Part shown: positions 6,479 through 14,320 of the stretch, piece by piece
How the letters are laid out: each line of letters opens with the position of its first letter
Position numbering within the stretch: the stretch's first letter is position 1
Source: Pseudomonas syringae
GTDB lineage: Bacteria > Pseudomonadota > Gammaproteobacteria > Pseudomonadales > Pseudomonadaceae
DNA length: 34,072 bases
Reading direction: 5' to 3'
Assembly: GCF_001698815.1 (NCBI RefSeq)
Contig: NZ_LGSI01000073.1
Coordinates: 1-34,072, forward strand
Notes under the pieces: model-generated
The model's database searches: none
Told to the model about the DNA's origin: nothing
The model's input: only the letters and a program-made list of their open reading frames with translations
Made by a program: the position numbers and the translations under genes

Positions 6479-9409
6479 ATGTCCCTGATAGTTCTACTGC
6501 TTCTGCCGTTTATTGGCAGCTGTCTGGCGGCACTTTTGCCGCACAACGCCCGCAATGCTGAATCTATTCTTGCCGGAGTGGTTGCACTGACCGGCGCAAT
6601 TCAGGTGGCCTTGTGGTACCCGCAAATCGTTGATGGCGGCGTGATTCGCGAAGAATTCTTCTGGCTGCCGAGCCTGGGCCTGAATTTCGCCCTGCGCATG
6701 GACGGCTTCGCATGGCTATTCTCGATGCTGGTGCTGGGCATCGGTACGCTGGTTTCCCTGTATGCCCGTTACTACATGTCGCCGGATGATCCGGTGCCGC
6801 GCTTCTTCGCGTTTTTCCTGGCATTCATGGGCGCCATGCTCGGTCTGGTGATGTCGGGCAACCTGATTCAGATCGTGTTTTTCTGGGAACTGACCAGCGT
6901 TTTCTCATTCTTGCTGATCGGTTACTGGCACCACCGCGCCGACGCACGTCGCGGCGCTTATATGGCACTGATGGTCACCGGCGCCGGCGGCCTGGCGTTG
7001 CTGGTCGGCATGATACTGCTCGGTCATGTGGTGGGCAGCTACGACCTGGACCGGGTGCTGGCCTCCGGCGAAATGATTCGCGCCCATGCGCTGTATCCCG
7101 TACTGCTGACGCTGATTCTGATTGGCGCCTTGAGCAAGAGCGCGCAATTTCCGTTTCACTTCTGGCTGCCCCATGCCATGGCAGCGCCGACGCCGGTTTC
7201 CGCGTATCTGCATTCGGCAACCATGGTCAAGGCCGGGGTCTTCCTGCTGGCGCGGTTCTGGCCGGCGTTGTCCGGTAGCGAGCAATGGTTCTGGATCGTC
7301 AGTGGTGCAGGCGCCTGCACGCTGATTCTCGGCGCGTATTCGGCGATCTTCCAGAACGATCTCAAGGGTTTGCTCGCCTATTCGACCATCAGTCACCTGG
7401 GCCTGATCACCTTGCTGCTGGGCCTCAACAGTCCACTGGCGGCGGTGGCGGCGGTGTTCCACATTCTCAACCACGCCACGTTCAAAGCCTCGTTGTTCAT
7501 GGCGGCGGGCATCATCGACCACGAAAGTGGTACGCGGGATATACGTAAGCTCAGCGGCCTGATCACCTTGATTCCCTACACCGCGACGCTGGCCATGGTC
7601 GCCAGTGCGTCCATGGCCGGGGTTCCGCTGCTCAACGGCTTTCTGTCCAAGGAAATGTTCTTCGCCGAAACGGTGTTCATTTCCTCTTCCGCCTGGGTCG
7701 AGATGGCGCTGCCGATAATCGCGACCATCGCGGGTGTGTTCAGTGTGGCGTACTCCCTGCGCTTTACCGTGGATGTATTTTTCGGTCCCAAGGCCACCGA
7801 TCTGCCGCATACGCCCCATGAGCCACCGCGCTGGATGCGGGCGCCGGTCGAGTTTCTGGTTCTGGCCTGCCTGATTGTCGGGATCTTCCCCACGCATTCT
7901 GTCGGCCCATTGCTGGCGGCAGCTGCCCAACCGGTAGTGGGCGGCACGCTGCCTGAATACAGCCTGGCGATCTGGCATGGCTGGAACGCACCGATGATCA
8001 TGAGCCTGATCGCCATGGTCGGCGGCATCGCCTTGTATCTGCTGTTGCGCCCCTCATTCAAGCAGCACCGCTTCGCCGGCCCGCCGCTGGTCAATCGCCT
8101 TAATGGCAAGCGCCTGTTCGAGCGTTCGCTGGTCATACTGACCCGCTGGGCACGGCGCTTCGAGCGGCAGATCAGCACCCGTCGCCTGCAACCGCAGCTA
8201 TTCCTGTTGGTATTGGCGGCGTTGGTCGGTGGCTTCATACCGATGTATTTCAGCGGCCTGACCTGGGGTGATCGACCGAAAATCCCTGGCTCCGGGGTGT
8301 TCGTCACGTTATGGCTGATCGCAATCGCCTGCGCACTCGGCGCTGCATGGCAGGGTAAATATCACCGCCTGGCCGCGGTGATCATGGTCAGCGTCTGCGG
8401 CTTGATGACCTGTATTACCTTTGTCTGGTTCTCTGCACCGGATCTGGCCCTGACCCAACTGGTGGTGGAAGTGGTCACCTCGGTGCTGATTCTGCTCGGC
8501 CTGCGCTGGCTGCCACGCCGTAACGAGGATGTGGCGCCGCTGGTCAGTACTCGCACGCGAGCCAGAGCGCGTCGCGTTCGCGACCTGATTCTCTCGACAA
8601 TGGTCGGCGGCGGCATGGCGCTGTTGTCCTACGCCATGCTGACCCGCGCCACGCCGAATGTGATTTCCTCGTTCTACCTCAGTCGGGCGATTCCGGAAGG
8701 CGGCGGCAGCAACGTGGTCAACGTGATGCTGGTGGATTTCCGTGGTTTCGATACCTTCGGTGAAATCACCGTGCTGGCCGCCGTGGCGCTGACCGTGTTT
8801 GCCCTGCTGCGCCGCTTCCGCCCGCCGAAAGAAAGCATTCCCTTACCTGCCCAACAGCGTCAGTTGGCCCGGGATGTGGTCACCGATCTGGTCAACCCGC
8901 GCAGCGCCAGCGATACCGCGCTGGGTTTCATGATGGTGCCCGCCGTGCTGGTGCGTCTGCTGCTGCCAATTGCTTTCGTGGTGTCCATGTATCTGTTCAT
9001 GCGCGGACACAATCAACCGGGCGGCGGTTTTGTTGCCGGGCTGGTGATGTCGGTGGCGTTTATCCTGCAATACATGGTTGCCGGAACGCAGTGGGTCGAA
9101 GCGCAGATGCGCCTGCGGCCGTTGCGCTGGATGGGCACGGGCTTCCTGTTTGCGATCATGACTGGCCTGGGCTCGATGCTGCTGGGTTACCCGTTCATGA
9201 CCACCCACACCGCGCACCTGAATCTGCCGTGGCTGGGCGATATTCACGTGGCCAGCGCGCTGTTTTTCGACATCGGGGTGTACGCCGTCGTGGTGGGCTC
9301 GACCTTGCTGATTCTCACTGCACTGGCGCACCAATCAGTGCGTAGCCATCGCCCGACGTCGCTGCCCAAACCCGTGCCCACCCCCGTCGCTGAACAAGGA
9401 ACCGTCTGA
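6479..9409 (+). CDS. mrpA: Mrp/Sha/Pha Na+(K+)/H+ antiporter subunit A, fused to subunit B
   Basis: At 976 residues this is the fused A-B form (PhaAB/ShaA type) of the largest Mrp subunit. The N-terminal part is homologous to NuoL of complex I: Glu137 in FFWELTSVFSFLLIGYW, Lys220 in LIGALSKSAQFPFHFW and Lys251 in HSATMVKAGVFLLARFW are the membrane charges proposed to relay protons. The C-terminal part (about 815-960) is a MrpB domain with the signature RGHNQPGGGFVAGLVMSVAF. The complex sits in the inner membrane and exchanges cytoplasmic Na+ or K+ for protons, giving alkali, salt and sometimes bile tolerance. TGATG joins it to mrpC. Complete, with no frame problem. Confidence 0.96.
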   Translation: MSLIVLLLLPFIGSCLAALLPHNARNAESILAGVVALTGAIQVALWYPQIVDGGVIREEFFWLPSLGLNFALRMDGFAWLFSMLVLGIGTLVSLYARYYMSPDDPVPRFFAFFLAFMGAMLGLVMSGNLIQIVFFWELTSVFSFLLIGYWHHRADARRGAYMALMVTGAGGLALLVGMILLGHVVGSYDLDRVLASGEMIRAHALYPVLLTLILIGALSKSAQFPFHFWLPHAMAAPTPVSAYLHSATMVKAGVFLLARFWPALSGSEQWFWIVSGAGACTLILGAYSAIFQNDLKGLLAYSTISHLGLITLLLGLNSPLAAVAAVFHILNHATFKASLFMAAGIIDHESGTRDIRKLSGLITLIPYTATLAMVASASMAGVPLLNGFLSKEMFFAETVFISSSAWVEMALPIIATIAGVFSVAYSLRFTVDVFFGPKATDLPHTPHEPPRWMRAPVEFLVLACLIVGIFPTHSVGPLLAAAAQPVVGGTLPEYSLAIWHGWNAPMIMSLIAMVGGIALYLLLRPSFKQHRFAGPPLVNRLNGKRLFERSLVILTRWARRFERQISTRRLQPQLFLLVLAALVGGFIPMYFSGLTWGDRPKIPGSGVFVTLWLIAIACALGAAWQGKYHRLAAVIMVSVCGLMTCITFVWFSAPDLALTQLVVEVVTSVLILLGLRWLPRRNEDVAPLVSTRTRARARRVRDLILSTMVGGGMALLSYAMLTRATPNVISSFYLSRAIPEGGGSNVVNVMLVDFRGFDTFGEITVLAAVALTVFALLRRFRPPKESIPLPAQQRQLARDVVTDLVNPRSASDTALGFMMVPAVLVRLLLPIAFVVSMYLFMRGHNQPGGGFVAGLVMSVAFILQYMVAGTQWVEAQMRLRPLRWMGTGFLFAIMTGLGSMLLGYPFMTTHTAHLNLPWLGDIHVASALFFDIGVYAVVVGSTLLILTALAHQSVRSHRPTSLPKPVPTPVAEQGTV

Positions 9410-9753
9410 TGGAAGAAGTCATCGCAATTGCCATCGGCGTTCTCGTGGCCTCCGGCGTCTGGTTAATCCTGCGCCCCCGAACCTTTCAGGTGGTGATGGG
9501 CCTGTGCTTGCTGTCGTATGGCGTCAATCTGTTCATTTTCAGTATGGGCAGCTTGTTTATCGGCCGTGAGCCGATCATCAAGGACGGCGTGCCGCAAGAC
9601 TTGCTGCACTACACCGATCCATTGCCGCAGGCGTTGGTGTTGACGGCCATCGTCATCAGCTTCGCCATGACCGCGTTGTTTCTGGTGCTGCTGCTGGCGT
9701 CGCGCGGCTTGACCGGCACCGACCATGTGGACGGCCGGGAGCCTAAAGAATGA
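9409..9753 (+). CDS. mrpC: Mrp antiporter subunit C
   Basis: This 114-residue, three-helix membrane protein is homologous to NuoK of complex I. VMGLCLLSYGVNLFIFSMG and DPLPQALVLTAIVISFAMTA are the conserved MrpC helices; the second carries the family-typical DPLPQALVLTAIVI string. It is a structural and functional part of the Mrp complex, bridging subunits A and D. The start ATG overlaps the mrpA stop by one base, and the end overlaps mrpD by 4 bp. Confidence 0.95.
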   Translation: MEEVIAIAIGVLVASGVWLILRPRTFQVVMGLCLLSYGVNLFIFSMGSLFIGREPIIKDGVPQDLLHYTDPLPQALVLTAIVISFAMTALFLVLLLASRGLTGTDHVDGREPKE

Positions 9754-11435
9754 CGTGGATGAATCAACTGATCGTCGCGCCGATCCTGCTGCCGTTGCTG
9801 ACGGCGGCGATCATGCTCTGGCTCGGCGAAAAGCACCGTCCGCTCAAAGGCCGAATCAATCTGTTTTCCAGCGTGCTAGGCCTGGGCATCTCCATCGCGC
9901 TGTTCATCTGGGTCCAGAAAAGCGGCACCACCGGCTCGATCGGCGTGTACCTGCCGGGCAACTGGGAAGTGCCATTTGGCATAGTTCTGGTGGTGGACCA
10001 TCTGTCGGCGCTGATGCTGGTGCTGACCGGCATCGTGGGTGTCTGCGCCCTGCTGTTCGCCCTGGCGCGCTGGGATCGAGCCGGTGCCAGCTTCCACGCG
10101 CTGTTCCAGATTCAGCTGATGGGTCTGTATGGTGCGTTTCTGACGGCGGACCTCTTCAACCTGTTCGTATTCTTCGAGGTCTTGCTCGCAGCGTCCTACG
10201 GCCTGATGTTGCATGGTTCAGGACGGGCGCGGGTCTCGGCCGGCCTGCATTACATCGCAATCAACCTGCTGGCGTCGTCGTTGTTCCTGATTGGTGCCGC
10301 ATTGATTTACGGCGTGACCGGGACGCTGAACATGGCTGACCTGGCCATGAAAATCCCGCAGGTTCCGGAAGCGGACCTTGGGTTACTGCACGCTGGCGCG
10401 GCGATTCTTGCGGTGGCGTTTCTGGCCAAGGCGGGCATGTGGCCGCTCAATTTCTGGCTGGTTCCGGCCTACTCGGCGGCCAGCGCACCGGTCGCAGCGA
10501 TGTTCGCGATCATGACCAAGGTCGGCATCTATACCTTGCTGCGCTTGTGGACCCTGCTGTTTTCCGGACAGGCCGGAGCCTCGGCCTTGTTCGGCGGCGA
10601 CTGGCTGATCTACGGCGGCATGGCGACGATTTTCACCGCCGCCGTATCGATCATTGCTGCCCAGCGCCTGGAGCGTATGGCCGGTCTGAGCATTCTGGTG
10701 TCGGCGGGCATTCTGCTGGCGGCCATCGGCTTCGCCCAACCAAGTCTGACCGCCGGGGCGCTGTTCTATCTGGTCAGCTCGACCCTGGCCTTGAGCGCGC
10801 TATTCCTGCTAGCCGAATTGATCGAGCGCTCCCGCTCAGCCAATGAAATCCCGCTGGACGACGACGCCGACCAGTTGCCGCGAACCATGGAATCCCTGCA
10901 TCCGCCGCCAGGCACCAATCTGGATGACCAGCAAAAAGCCGTGGTCGGTCAGGTTATCCCGATGACCGTGGCGTTTCTGGGTTTGAGTTTCATCGTTTCG
11001 GCGCTGCTGATTATCGGCATGCCGCCGCTGTCAGGCTTCATCGGCAAGCTGGCACTGCTCAGCGCCCTGCTCAATCCGTTCGGGCTCGATGTTGCCCAGA
11101 ACGAAGCGATTGCCACGCGCACCTGGGTGTTCACTGGCCTGCTGATTTTCTCTGGGCTGGCCTCGTTGCTGGCGTTTTCCCGGATCGGTATCCAGCGCTT
11201 CTGGACGCCAAAAGAGCAACCGGCACCGCTGCTGCGGCGCTTCGAATGTTTGCCTATCGTGATTTTGCTGGGCCTCTGCGTTGCCCTGACGTTCCAGGCT
11301 GAGCCGCTGCTGCGCTACACCCAGGACACCGCTGCGGCGCTGCATGAGCCCAAGCAATATATCCAGTCGGTCATGGCTACTCGCCCGCTGCCGGGCCCGG
11401 TCAGTGACTCGGCAATATCGGCGGTGCAACCATGA
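9750..11435 (+). CDS. mrpD: Mrp antiporter subunit D
   Basis: The 561-residue subunit is homologous to the NuoM/NuoN antiporter-like subunits of complex I, with about 14 membrane helices. Conserved charges are visible in TADLFNLFVFFEVLLAASYG (Glu) and in VAFLAKAGMWPLNFWLVPAY plus MTKVGIYTLLRLW (Lys). A hydrophilic stretch between late helices (about residues 355-395, ERSRSANEIPLDDDAD onward) is longer than in Bacillus MrpD but common in proteobacterial forms, as far as I recall. It is an essential transport subunit paired with MrpA. Both ends overlap neighbours by an ATGA. Confidence 0.95.
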   Translation: MTWMNQLIVAPILLPLLTAAIMLWLGEKHRPLKGRINLFSSVLGLGISIALFIWVQKSGTTGSIGVYLPGNWEVPFGIVLVVDHLSALMLVLTGIVGVCALLFALARWDRAGASFHALFQIQLMGLYGAFLTADLFNLFVFFEVLLAASYGLMLHGSGRARVSAGLHYIAINLLASSLFLIGAALIYGVTGTLNMADLAMKIPQVPEADLGLLHAGAAILAVAFLAKAGMWPLNFWLVPAYSAASAPVAAMFAIMTKVGIYTLLRLWTLLFSGQAGASALFGGDWLIYGGMATIFTAAVSIIAAQRLERMAGLSILVSAGILLAAIGFAQPSLTAGALFYLVSSTLALSALFLLAELIERSRSANEIPLDDDADQLPRTMESLHPPPGTNLDDQQKAVVGQVIPMTVAFLGLSFIVSALLIIGMPPLSGFIGKLALLSALLNPFGLDVAQNEAIATRTWVFTGLLIFSGLASLLAFSRIGIQRFWTPKEQPAPLLRRFECLPIVILLGLCVALTFQAEPLLRYTQDTAAALHEPKQYIQSVMATRPLPGPVSDSAISAVQP

Positions 11436-11920
11436 AGCGCCTGTTTCCGGCTCCGCTGTTTTCTGTGGTATTGGCCGTGTTGTGGCTGGTCCTGAACCTG
11501 TCGATCAGCCCGGGCAATTTGTTGTTGGCGATTCTGTTCGGCGTGCTTGCCCCGCTGTTGATGGCCCCGCTGCGCCCGCTACCCGTGCGGATTCGCAAGC
11601 CAGGCACAATCCTCAAGCTGTTTTTTCTGGTGGGTCGTGATGTGCTGGTTTCCAACGTCCAGGTGGGCTGGACGGTCTGGAACGCCAAGCGCAGGCCGCC
11701 GCGTTCCGCCTTCGTCAAGGTGCCGCTGGACCTGCGCGACGCCAACGGGCTGGCTGCGTTGTCGATGATCACCACCGTGGTTCCCGGCACCGTGTGGTCC
11801 GAGTTGGCGCTGGACCGCAGCGTGTTGCTGATGCACGTTTTCGACCTGGACGATGAAGCCCGCTTCATCGAGCATTTCAAGACCGCTTACGAGCGCCCGT
11901 TGATGGAGATTTTCCAATGA
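11432..11920 (+). CDS. mrpE: Mrp antiporter subunit E
   Basis: The 162-residue protein has two or three N-terminal hydrophobic segments and a soluble C-terminal domain with TMITTVVPGTV-type residues (here LSMITTVVPGTVWSEL) followed by HVFDLDDE, the hallmark of MrpE. MrpE has no complex I counterpart; in other bacteria it is needed for full assembly and activity. It overlaps mrpD and mrpF by 4 bp each. Confidence 0.94.
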   Translation: MKRLFPAPLFSVVLAVLWLVLNLSISPGNLLLAILFGVLAPLLMAPLRPLPVRIRKPGTILKLFFLVGRDVLVSNVQVGWTVWNAKRRPPRSAFVKVPLDLRDANGLAALSMITTVVPGTVWSELALDRSVLLMHVFDLDDEARFIEHFKTAYERPLMEIFQ

Positions 11921-12195
11921 GTGCCTTGCTCGGCAATGCCATTCTGGCCAGTCTGCTGATCTTTGCGCTGGCCATGGTCCTGACGCTGGTTCGCCTGTTC
12001 AAAGGCCCGTCGGCGCAGGATCGGGTTCTGGCCCTGGACTATCTGTACATCATCGCCATGTTGATGATGCTGGTGCTTGGCATCCGCTACGCCAGCGACA
12101 CCTATTTCGAAGCAGCGCTGTTGATTGCCCTGTTCGGCTTTGTCGGTTCGTTCGCCCTGGCCAAATTCCTGCTGCGCGGCGAGGTGATCGAATGA
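11917..12195 (+). CDS. mrpF: Mrp antiporter subunit F
   Basis: This 92-residue protein has three membrane helices. RLFKGPSAQDRVLALDYLYI after the first helix is the conserved MrpF segment; its Asp in QDRVLALD is implicated in cation handling in characterised Mrp systems. It overlaps mrpE and mrpG by ATGA, so its dosage is probably set by translational coupling. Confidence 0.94.
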   Translation: MSALLGNAILASLLIFALAMVLTLVRLFKGPSAQDRVLALDYLYIIAMLMMLVLGIRYASDTYFEAALLIALFGFVGSFALAKFLLRGEVIE

Positions 12196-12566
12196 ATTCC
12201 CCTGTGGTTCTACCGTTTTGGGTCGAAGTTCTGACCGCCGTGTTGTTGATCGTCAGCAGCCTGTTTGCGCTGACCGGCGCACTTGGGTTGCTGCGCATGA
12301 AGGATTTTTTCCAGCGCATGCACCCGCCCGCGCTGGCATCGACGCTGGGCGCCTGGTGCGTGGCGCTGGCCTCGATCGTCTATTTTTCGGCGCTAAAGTC
12401 CGGGCCGGTGATCCATGCCTGGCTGATTCCGGTACTGCTGGCAATCACGGTGCCGGTGACGACCCTGCTGCTGGCGCGCACGGCACTGTTCCGCAAGCGC
12501 ATGGCGAAGGAAGATGTACCACCGGAAGTCAGCAGCGGTCAGTCAGGGGATTCGGGCGGTAGCTGA
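12192..12566 (+). CDS. mrpG: Mrp antiporter subunit G
   Basis: This is the last gene of the operon, 124 residues with three hydrophobic helices. GALGLLRMKDFFQRMHPPAL is the conserved MrpG loop after the first helix. The charged C-terminal tail (KRMAKEDVPPEVSSGQSGD) is cytoplasmic and variable in the family. A GC hairpin with a short T-run follows directly. Confidence 0.94.
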   Translation: MNSPVVLPFWVEVLTAVLLIVSSLFALTGALGLLRMKDFFQRMHPPALASTLGAWCVALASIVYFSALKSGPVIHAWLIPVLLAITVPVTTLLLARTALFRKRMAKEDVPPEVSSGQSGDSGGS

Positions 12567-12593
12567 GCGGCCATCGAAGCGGCCGCCGGTTTT
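12567..12593 (+). terminator. Probable terminator of the mrp operon
   Basis: GCGGCC-ATCGAAGC-GGCCGC, a 6-bp GC stem, is followed by CGGTTTT and starts directly after the mrpG stop codon. It lies between convergent genes. Confidence 0.55.
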
Positions 12594-12609
12594 CCAGCCC
12601 TTCAGCGAT

Positions 12610-13095
12610 TTACTCGCTGGCCTTGAAAACCAGTTCGCCCTTGCGCCATTTGGCGGCCTTGGCGACTGCGGCTTTCAGAGTCTTGGTGAGCGCGCCCTGC
12701 AGCTGATCGTTGGCGGCGAAAACCATCATCACACCATGGCCTTCCTTGAACACGATGCCATGGCCTTCGGGGATATCCACGTAGGCATATTCGCCCAGAC
12801 CGTAGACGGTCAACTTGATGTCACGGAACTTCAGTTCAAACTTGCCGCCTTCGCGACTGGGCAATACTGCGGCACGGAAATGATCGCCGACCTTGAGTTC
12901 CAGGCGGGGTTTGTCATCCACCACCAGAGCGCTCTCGGTATCGATCTCGGCAATGTAAATCCCTTCAGCGGATTGCTCGGTGACATACACAAATCGAGAT
13001 TGGAACTGCTTGACCAACTTTGCGCGTAGGTCACCCAGTACGAATAGAGCGTGCGTATCCAGACTAGTTACTGCCAATGTGTAAACCCCCAACAT
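12610..13095 (-). CDS. Conserved hypothetical protein
   Basis: I do not recognise a family. The 161-residue frame has coding character: regular alternation of hydrophobic and charged residues (YAYVDIPEGHGIVFKEGHGV, ELKVGDHFRAAVLPSREGG) suggests a beta-rich soluble protein, and the C-terminus is basic and alanine-rich (LTKTLKAAVAKAAKWRKGEL). No signal peptide or membrane helix. The start taken is ATG 13095 (MLGVYTLAVTSLDTH); the frame stays open to 13131 but that part forms a GC hairpin. It converges on mrpG. The ribosome-binding sequence is weak (GCGGGAT, partly next to the hairpin). Function unknown. Confidence 0.7.
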   Translation of the reverse strand: MLGVYTLAVTSLDTHALFVLGDLRAKLVKQFQSRFVYVTEQSAEGIYIAEIDTESALVVDDKPRLELKVGDHFRAAVLPSREGGKFELKFRDIKLTVYGLGEYAYVDIPEGHGIVFKEGHGVMMVFAANDQLQGALTKTLKAAVAKAAKWRKGELVFKASE

Positions 13096-13566
13096 GAAAA
13101 TGATCCCGCCCGAGCAGAATCGGGCGATCAAAAAAGTACTTCTTTTCCTTTCTACCGCATTGAGCGGGCAAGTCCTTTGCCTGGCGTTGAGGCATTCGCG
13201 GCCACGGTGTGACGCAAGGAAGCCATCGCTGGCGCTACGGGGCAGAAGGAAATCGACAATACCGACGCGCTTTCAGCGCTGGCACGAAGGGGATTCTACC
13301 GGCTCCGGATGCCTGCGGGATATATCCCTTTCACTTGCAACAGCATCATGGGCGGTTTCCGACGCGATCAAGACCGAAATAACCCATCCCGCGAAGACAA
13401 ATCCTACTTTTCAATCTCAATCCGCAACCGGTCATTCGTCATTGCCACTACTTAAAGACGCCTGTACAGGCCAACAACTGCCATACTCGCGCAAATCAAA
13501 AAAAATCAGACCTTGCGTCCATTCACCTTGGTCGCAAGCGGCTCGTCATCCATGGGAAGGTAATAA
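13096..13566. other. Intergenic region with a 5'-UTR hairpin; otherwise featureless
   Basis: CGCCCGA-GCAGAA-TCGGGCG (13107-13126) makes a perfect 7-bp stem 11 nt upstream of the minus-strand start at 13095, followed on the plus strand by an A-run and AAGTACTT. Beyond it, 13150-13560 contains no convincing gene, repeat or RNA. The long plus-strand frame across it lacks an RBS and has an unlikely composition. Confidence 0.5.
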
Positions 13567-13797
13567 GTGACTGAATTTGATATTGGCGAGTTCTTTATCT
13601 GGGGTGAGTCCAGAGAAATAGAAGGTGAGTTTCAGGCCGTCATTGTCATGCGGGCAAAAGAAGGCAAGCAGGCGATTACCTGGCATCAGGTTGAAAAAGA
13701 CCGTTGGTTCAAGACTGCCGAGGTTGCCGCCATCGCCGCCAGGGAAGCAGCAGAAGCGTTGAAAACTGCTGTTGATCAAGGCGCCTTGAGCGTTTAG
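13567..13797 (+). CDS. Small conserved hypothetical protein
   Basis: This 76-residue soluble protein starts at GTG 13567, preceded by GGAAGG at a good distance. The N-terminal half alternates beta-like residues (FDIGEFFIWGESREIEGEFQ, AVIVMRAKEGKQAITWHQV) and the C-terminal half is an alanine-rich helix (TAEVAAIAAREAAEALKTAV). The layout of a short beta-sheet plus helix resembles small Pseudomonas-specific hypotheticals, but I cannot name a family. Transcribed toward the DUF2789 gene, 131 bp upstream of it. Confidence 0.7.
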   Translation: MTEFDIGEFFIWGESREIEGEFQAVIVMRAKEGKQAITWHQVEKDRWFKTAEVAAIAAREAAEALKTAVDQGALSV

Positions 13798-13928
13798 CCG
13801 CCATCTGCAGCAGCCCGGACTCGCCGGTTCATCGGTTCGAACTCTTACGCCGCTTCAGCACTCTGATACATGACGAAGGCTCAAGAGAGCACTGACCAAC
13901 AGGGTTTAGTACCCGCCGAGGAGATAAC

Positions 13929-14165
13929 ATGGAACTGACCACACCGACGCTGGCGACACTTTTCAAACAACTGGGTCTGGATTCCGACCAGGCGAGTATC
14001 GATGCGTTCGTGCTAGCCCATCAGCTGCCCGAAGACGTGAAGCTGTCCGAGGCTGAATTCTGGACGCCGGAGCAGGCACAGTTCCTCAAGGAAGAATTAC
14101 GCGAGGACGCTTACTGGGCGCCTGTCGTCGACGAGCTGAATGTATTGCTGCATACACCCGCGTAA
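13929..14165 (+). CDS. DUF2789 family protein
   Basis: This 78-residue, mostly helical acidic protein matches DUF2789: the N-terminus has TLATLFKQLGLDSDQASIDAF, then HQLPEDVKLSEAEFWTPEQA, and the C-terminus is an LKEELREDAYWAPVVDELN helix. The family is common in gamma-proteobacteria and has no known function. A GAGGAGA Shine-Dalgarno sequence precedes ATG 13929. A strong inverted repeat follows it. Confidence 0.9.
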   Translation: MELTTPTLATLFKQLGLDSDQASIDAFVLAHQLPEDVKLSEAEFWTPEQAQFLKEELREDAYWAPVVDELNVLLHTPA

Positions 14166-14177
14166 CTACGCCGGCCC

Positions 14178-14269
14178 CGTAGGACCGGCTTCAGCCGGGA
14201 GGGCGCAAGGTCTTACGGCACAACTGCTGCCAATGTACCGGCCTCCTCCCGGCTAAAGCCGGTCCTACG
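14178..14269. repeat. Inverted REP pair, GTAGGACCGGCTTCAGCCGG subtype
   Basis: The arms at 14178-14202 and 14245-14269 match as reverse complements at 24 of 25 positions with a 42-bp spacer. This subtype differs from the GCGAGGCTTGCCCGCGA pairs elsewhere in the window. It sits between the convergent DUF2789 and DUF2235 genes. Confidence 0.85.
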
Positions 14270-14320
14270 TTCCAATTCAGATGGTTGTATGACGAGGATC
14301 GAGACGATGTTTGCAGATCC

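Noticed and set aside
6905..7978. 357-codon minus-strand frame inside mrpA
   Set aside because: Composition (Gln, Arg, His, Gly) is typical of the complement of hydrophobic membrane-protein codons.
13094..13570. 158-codon plus-strand frame
   Set aside because: Poor composition, no RBS, starts within the 5' end of a better minus-strand gene; treated as intergenic.
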